A stretch of DNA of 9,833 bases, taken from the NCBI GenBank assembly GCA_029857925.1, contig JAOUGF010000043.1, positions 1 through 9,833 of the forward strand, read 5' to 3'. This DNA comes from Gammaproteobacteria bacterium. Its GTDB lineage: Bacteria; Pseudomonadota; Gammaproteobacteria; S012-40. Position numbers and translations under genes: made by a program. The notes beneath the pieces are model-generated. The model had not been told where the DNA came from, did not search any database, and was given only the letters and a program-made list of their open reading frames with translations. This document shows, piece by piece, positions 6,485 through 9,833 of the stretch. The first letter of the stretch is position 1, and each line of letters starts with the position of its first letter.

Positions 6485-7762
6485 GTGTTAAAAGTACAAG
6501 ACACACGCATCGCGATTATCGGTTTGGGTTACGTCGGCCTGCCGCTCGCAGTAGAGTTCGGCAAAAAATTTCCGACGGTCGGCTTCGATATCAATGCGCA
6601 TCGCATCGGCGAGTTGCAGGCCGGTCGCGATAGCACGCTTGAAGTCGATGCGGACGAATTAAAATCCGCAACGCAATTGAAATACAGCACCAATATTTCG
6701 GATCTTGAGGATTGCAATTTCTACGTCGTGACCGTTCCCACACCTATCGACAACTATAAACGTCCAGATCTCACGCCGGTGATCAGCGCCTCAAAAACCG
6801 TCGGTAAATCGCTTAAAAAAGGCGATGTCGTTGTATATGAATCGACTGTTTACCCGGGTTGTACCGAAGAGATTTGCGTACCGTTGCTGGAAACCCATTC
6901 CGGGCTAACATACAACAAAGATTTTTTCTGCGGCTACAGCCCGGAGCGCATCAACCCAGGTGACAAAGAACACCGTGTCACTAATATTTTAAAGGTCACC
7001 TCAGGTTCCACTCCGGAAGTCGCCGATTACGTAGATGCGGTGTATCGCACGGTTATTTTGGCGGGCACCCACAAGGCCAGCAGCCTGAAGGTCGCCGAAG
7101 CGGCAAAAGTTATAGAAAATACGCAACGTGATGTCAATATCGCATTGATTAACGAACTTGCGCTTATTTTTCATCGCCTCGGTATCGACACGTTAGAAGT
7201 GTTGGAGGCGGCAGGCACCAAATGGAATTTCTTACCGTTTCGACCGGGCTTGGTCGGCGGCCATTGCATTGGCGTAGACCCCTATTATCTGACGCACAAG
7301 GCGCAAGAAATCGGATATCACCCCGAAGTGATTCTTGCCGGTCGGCGCATTAATGACAATATGGGTTCTTATGTTGCAGAAAACGTCATAAAATTGATGA
7401 CCAAAAAGCGCATCTTGGCGGTAGATGCCAAGGTCTTGGTGCTCGGACTGACCTTCAAGGAGAATTGTCCGGATCTACGCAACACACGCGTCGTGGATAT
7501 TATAAAGGAATTGCAAAACTTCAACGCGCAAGTGGATGTGTATGACCCGTGGATAAACGCCGAAGAAGCGGTACATGAATATGGGATCAAGCCTATCGCG
7601 GCACCCAAAACGGGGCACTATGACGGTATCATACTCGCAGTCGCCCATCATCAATTCAAAACCATGGGCATAAAGGGTATACGCGCGCTGGGTAAGGCCA
7701 ATTGCGTGATCTATGACGTCAAATCCGTGCTACCACGCGACCAAGTGGACGCCAGACTTTAA
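6485..7762 (+). CDS. tviB: UDP-N-acetyl-hexosamine 6-dehydrogenase, TviB/WbpA type
   Basis: Second nucleotide-sugar dehydrogenase, 425 aa, resembling the TviB/VipA/WbpA branch that oxidises UDP-GlcNAc (or UDP-GalNAc) to the corresponding uronic acid using NAD. Seen: RIAIIGLGYVGLPLAVEFGK (8-27) with D35 in VGFDIN; VTVPTPIDNYKRPDL (82-96), the branch-typical wording in place of the GTPPDEDG of Ugd; ESTVYPGCTEE (119-129); GYSPERINPGDKEH (150-163), again specific to this branch; the helix AEAAKVIENTQRDVNIALINE; and catalytic C261 in VGGHCIGVDPYYL, then LGLTFKENCPDLRNTRV in the C-terminal domain. The start codon is GTG at 6485 with AGGAG seven bases upstream; no better start is nearby. It is only distantly similar to the preceding Ugd, so this is not a recent duplication. 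GlcNAc versus GalNAc specificity cannot be decided from the sequence. Confidence 0.92.
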   Translation: MLKVQDTRIAIIGLGYVGLPLAVEFGKKFPTVGFDINAHRIGELQAGRDSTLEVDADELKSATQLKYSTNISDLEDCNFYVVTVPTPIDNYKRPDLTPVISASKTVGKSLKKGDVVVYESTVYPGCTEEICVPLLETHSGLTYNKDFFCGYSPERINPGDKEHRVTNILKVTSGSTPEVADYVDAVYRTVILAGTHKASSLKVAEAAKVIENTQRDVNIALINELALIFHRLGIDTLEVLEAAGTKWNFLPFRPGLVGGHCIGVDPYYLTHKAQEIGYHPEVILAGRRINDNMGSYVAENVIKLMTKKRILAVDAKVLVLGLTFKENCPDLRNTRVVDIIKELQNFNAQVDVYDPWINAEEAVHEYGIKPIAAPKTGHYDGIILAVAHHQFKTMGIKGIRALGKANCVIYDVKSVLPRDQVDARL

Positions 7763-7783
7763 GGTTTTAACAACGGGAAAATT

Positions 7784-8791
7784 ATGCGTATTTTAATCAC
7801 CGGCACCGCCGGCTTTATCGGTAATACCTTGGCATTACGTTTGTTGGCGCGCGGTGATGAAGTCATTGGCATTGACAACCTCAACAACTACTATGACCCA
7901 ACCCTCAAAGAAGCGCGTTTAGCACGGATTAAATCGCATGCGGCATTTACCGAAGAGCGTATCAACTTAGAAGACCGCACACAGGTCGACCGTGTATTTA
8001 AACAATATAAACCCCAGCGTGTCGTCAATCTCGCAGCACAGGCGGGCGTGCGATATTCGTTGGAAAATCCCTACGCCTATATTGACGCCAACATCATGGG
8101 CTTTATGAATATCCTCGAAGGCAGTCGCCACCACCAGGTAGAGCATCTGGTCTATGCGTCATCGAGCTCCGTCTACGGCGCGAATACTAACATGCCGTTT
8201 TCCGTCCATCATAACGTGGACCATCCGTTAAGCCTGTATGCCGCGTCAAAAAAGGCAAATGAATTGATGGCCCACACCTACAGCCATCTTTATCGTATCC
8301 CCACCACTGGGCTGCGTTTTTTTACAGTCTATGGGCCGTGGGGACGGCCCGACATGGCGTTGTTTATTTTTACACGCAAAATATTGGCGGGTGAACCGAT
8401 AGATGTCTTTAATAACGGCAAACATCGCCGCGATTTTACCTATATCGACGATATCGTAGAAGGTGTGATCCGCACGTTGGATCGTGTACCGACGGCGAAC
8501 GCACAATGGAGCGGTGACCACCCTGACCCGGCCTCCAGCTTGGCGCCTTACCGTATTTACAATATCGGCAATAACCAACCGGTGGAGTTGTCGCATTATA
8601 TTGAAACCCTGGAAAACTGCTTAGGCAAACGCGCGATTAAAAACTTTCTGCCCTTGCAGGCCGGCGATGTTCCTGCGACCTATGCGGATATCCAAGCGCT
8701 GCAAGACGATGTCGGGTTCCGGCCGAACACACCGATTGAAAGCGGCATTGCGCGCTTTGTCGAATGGTATCGCGGGTATTACGGGGTTTGA
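7784..8791 (+). CDS. UDP-glucuronate 4-epimerase (CapI/LpsL-type SDR)
   Basis: Extended short-chain dehydrogenase/reductase, 335 aa, expected to interconvert UDP-glucuronate and UDP-galacturonate with tightly bound NAD. Seen: GTAGFIG (7-13), DNLNNYYDPTLKEARL (31-46), a signature of UDP-GlcA 4-epimerases, NLAAQAGVRYS (82-92), the catalytic Ser region YASSSSVYG (124-132), Y152 and K156 of YAASK, and FFTVYGPWGRPDMALF (179-194). The ATG at 7784 has CGGGAA just upstream and lies 21 bp after the tviB-like stop codon, so the three genes form a tight operon. Downstream of Ugd, the likely product is UDP-GalA. An alternative is action on the N-acetylated uronate made by the neighbouring dehydrogenase, as TviC does in Vi antigen synthesis, but the motifs fit the CapI/LpsL group better. 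Its last 13 bases overlap the end of the convergent pilin-like gene. Confidence 0.93.
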   Translation: MRILITGTAGFIGNTLALRLLARGDEVIGIDNLNNYYDPTLKEARLARIKSHAAFTEERINLEDRTQVDRVFKQYKPQRVVNLAAQAGVRYSLENPYAYIDANIMGFMNILEGSRHHQVEHLVYASSSSVYGANTNMPFSVHHNVDHPLSLYAASKKANELMAHTYSHLYRIPTTGLRFFTVYGPWGRPDMALFIFTRKILAGEPIDVFNNGKHRRDFTYIDDIVEGVIRTLDRVPTANAQWSGDHPDPASSLAPYRIYNIGNNQPVELSHYIETLENCLGKRAIKNFLPLQAGDVPATYADIQALQDDVGFRPNTPIESGIARFVEWYRGYYGV

Positions 8792-9438
8792 TCAAAATAA
8801 AATACAAGCGCGGTCGGCTCACCATCATCGGCACTCAACCATGGAGTGCCGGTCGCTTTTTCATCCCATCGCCGAATACGGCCGGCATCCCCGTCTTCAC
8901 TTCCGTCAAGTTGCACGTCTATCATCCTGGCCAAACGTGTAGATATATTATAGGCGACAATAACGTTTAATTTTTTCGATGCGATTTCCACCGAGCCAAC
9001 ATGTATCATGCCGCCCGCGGTATGGCGCGCTGCAACATTGTTTGGCGCGCCGTATACCCACAAGCGCGCAATGCGCAAATCAGAATACGTTGTATTTTGA
9101 TCTTCCTCTGCGAATTCAGACTGGCAAGATTCATTCTTCGGCACCACGGCGGGAGACAATTGCACCTTAGCTTCCACGCGGTTTTCGGGTTGGTAATTTA
9201 ATACACCGTCGCGATTACAATCACCGGGCCAATAACGCGTTTTATCTTTGTATTCCCAAAGCGCGTTTTCCACCGCCTTAAGCTCGCGCAATAACCGCTT
9301 TCCTTGGGCATACGCGAGCATATCCTCGCCTTTGGTCGCTACAAATGCAATGACTAACGCGCATACGACGGCGACAGCGATCATCACCGGATTCCATGCG
9401 CGTTGTTCACGCCAAGTATGTGTGCTCTGCCACTTCAA
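8779..9438 (-). CDS. Pilin/pseudopilin-like single-pass membrane protein with atypical N-terminus
   Basis: A 219-aa protein: a short charged N-terminus (MKWQSTHTWREQRAWNP), one hydrophobic helix (about 18-35), then an extracytoplasmic domain. Two stretches resemble type II secretion pseudopilins and type IV prepilins: LLRELKAVENALWEYKDKTRYWPGD (about 49-73), like the post-helix segment ending in Y...PGD, and ARMIDVQLDGSEDGDAGRIR (170-189), like the C-terminal ID..LDDG...G.IR of prepilin-type proteins. The expected prepilin peptidase motif (Gly then F-T-x-x-E at the start of the helix) is absent; the helix begins NPVMIAVAVV. C74 and C105 could form a disulfide, and DCNRDGVLN (73-81) resembles a partial calcium loop. 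The start is TTG at 9438, supported by GGAGG five bases upstream. It is convergent with the epimerase and downstream of uppP. It may be a membrane-anchored pilin-like accessory protein; its function is unknown to me. Confidence 0.72.
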   Translation of the reverse strand: MKWQSTHTWREQRAWNPVMIAVAVVCALVIAFVATKGEDMLAYAQGKRLLRELKAVENALWEYKDKTRYWPGDCNRDGVLNYQPENRVEAKVQLSPAVVPKNESCQSEFAEEDQNTTYSDLRIARLWVYGAPNNVAARHTAGGMIHVGSVEIASKKLNVIVAYNISTRLARMIDVQLDGSEDGDAGRIRRWDEKATGTPWLSADDGEPTALVFYFDQTP

Positions 9439-9443
9439 TCCTG

Positions 9444-9448
9444 CCTCC
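9444..9448 (-). promoter_or_regulatory. Strong Shine-Dalgarno deciding a TTG start
   Basis: GGAGG on the minus strand, five bases before the TTG at 9438-9436. It is the best ribosome-binding site near this reading frame; the first in-frame ATG (residue 19, inside the hydrophobic helix) has no such element. This supports TTG initiation. Confidence 0.65.
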
Positions 9449-9560
9449 GTTCTATCCTCTTTTTCGATTGTTTGACGCGAATAGCCGTCGCAATATAACT
9501 AAAAGGATCGAAAAAAAATGCCCAATTCCGCAGCAGATCTGCCCTAAGTCCGCCAGGCTG

Positions 9561-9833
9561 CTAGGCCCCTGGCCAATCAACAATGCCGGTATAGTATGTG
9601 CCCAATACCATCAAACCAAATGCGATTCGATACCACGCAAAAATTGTAAAATCATGTGTGCTGATATAGCGCAATAACCATCGTACACATAAAAATGCCG
9701 ATACGAATGACGTGGCAAACCCGACCGCCCACATGCCCAGGTCGTCGATGTTTAGCAATGCACGCTCTTTATAAAGCTCATACACCGTCGCCCCTATCAA
9801 GGTCGGCATCGCGAGAAAAAAGGTAAACTCTGT
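9561..9833 (-). CDS. uppP: Undecaprenyl-diphosphatase UppP (BacA), C-terminal 90 residues
   Basis: The end of an inner-membrane phosphatase that converts undecaprenyl diphosphate to the monophosphate, recycling the lipid carrier for peptidoglycan and surface polysaccharides. The frame is open at the window edge and reads TEFTFFLAMPTLIGATVYELYK, the segment that follows the catalytic SRSG loop in UppP proteins, then two more hydrophobic helices (MWAVGFATSFVSAFLCVRWLL and FAWYRIAFGLMVLGTYYTG), ending WPGA. Full-length members are about 270 aa, so roughly the first two thirds, including the catalytic Glu/His and the Arg loop, lie outside the window. The 122 bp to the pilin-like gene contain an eight-T run on the minus strand (9513-9520) but no clear stem before it, so I do not call a terminator. 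Its position beside EPS genes fits carrier recycling, although UppP is also a general housekeeping enzyme. Confidence 0.88.
   Translation of the reverse strand, partial: TEFTFFLAMPTLIGATVYELYKERALLNIDDLGMWAVGFATSFVSAFLCVRWLLRYISTHDFTIFAWYRIAFGLMVLGTYYTGIVDWPGA

Noticed and set aside
8246..8596. 116-codon open frame opposite the epimerase
   Set aside because: It is a shadow of a well-conserved SDR gene; the translated sequence shows no domain and no ribosome-binding site was evident.
9519..9548. Nine-codon plus-strand ORF (MPNSAADLP) after AAGGA
   Set aside because: Too short and with poor spacing; nothing supports translation.
9500..9560. Possible terminator between uppP and the pilin-like gene (eight-T run on the minus strand)
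   Set aside because: The only nearby dyad (GCAGATCTGC) has no usable loop and is separated from the T-run by unpaired sequence.

Overview
The window looks like one edge of an exopolysaccharide (EPS) locus of the exosortase-A (XrtA)/PEP-CTERM type in a Gram-negative bacterium, probably a gamma- or betaproteobacterium. This rests on four things: PrsK/PrsR two-component proteins, an EpsB-type sugar transferase with the N-terminus typical of PEP-CTERM genomes, proteobacterial-style nucleotide-sugar enzymes, and mid-range GC content. No exosortase, PEP-CTERM substrate, Wzx/Wzy or RNA gene lies inside the window, so the XrtA link is inferred from PrsK, PrsR and the transferase.

Layout. Left arm, all on the minus strand (1-4910), in transcription order: a small cyclic-nucleotide-binding-domain protein without a DNA-binding domain (4407-4910), the EPS-initiating polyprenyl-phosphate sugar transferase (2775-4172), the sensor kinase PrsK (518-2602) and its response regulator PrsR (477 down to the window edge, truncated). 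Centre: a 200-bp divergent intergenic region (4911-5110) with an exact CRP-type palindrome, a candidate class II promoter for the small protein gene, and a G-tract/C-tract inverted repeat. Right arm, plus strand (5111-8791): a tight three-gene nucleotide-sugar operon of UDP-glucose 6-dehydrogenase (ugd), a TviB/WbpA-type UDP-N-acetylhexosamine dehydrogenase and a UDP-glucuronate 4-epimerase. Right edge, minus strand: a pilin-like membrane protein with an atypical N-terminus (8779-9438), converging on and overlapping the epimerase by 13 bp, and upstream of it the C-terminal end of undecaprenyl-diphosphatase UppP (9561 to the edge).

How the genes fit together. The sugar transferase loads the first sugar phosphate onto undecaprenyl phosphate. 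The three plus-strand enzymes should supply UDP-GlcA, UDP-GalA and an N-acetylated hexuronic acid, which suggests an acidic, uronate-rich polymer. UppP regenerates the lipid carrier. PrsK/PrsR form the expected sigma-54-linked regulatory pair of such loci. The central region suggests an additional CRP/cAMP-type input.

The most interesting items are the exact TGTGA-N6-TCACA operator sitting at class II spacing next to a gene for a CRP-like sensor that has lost its helix-turn-helix, and the pilin-like protein that lacks a prepilin peptidase motif and starts at TTG behind a strong Shine-Dalgarno. All other genes are recognisable members of known families. I read both strands by eye and could not run homology, folding or promoter software.
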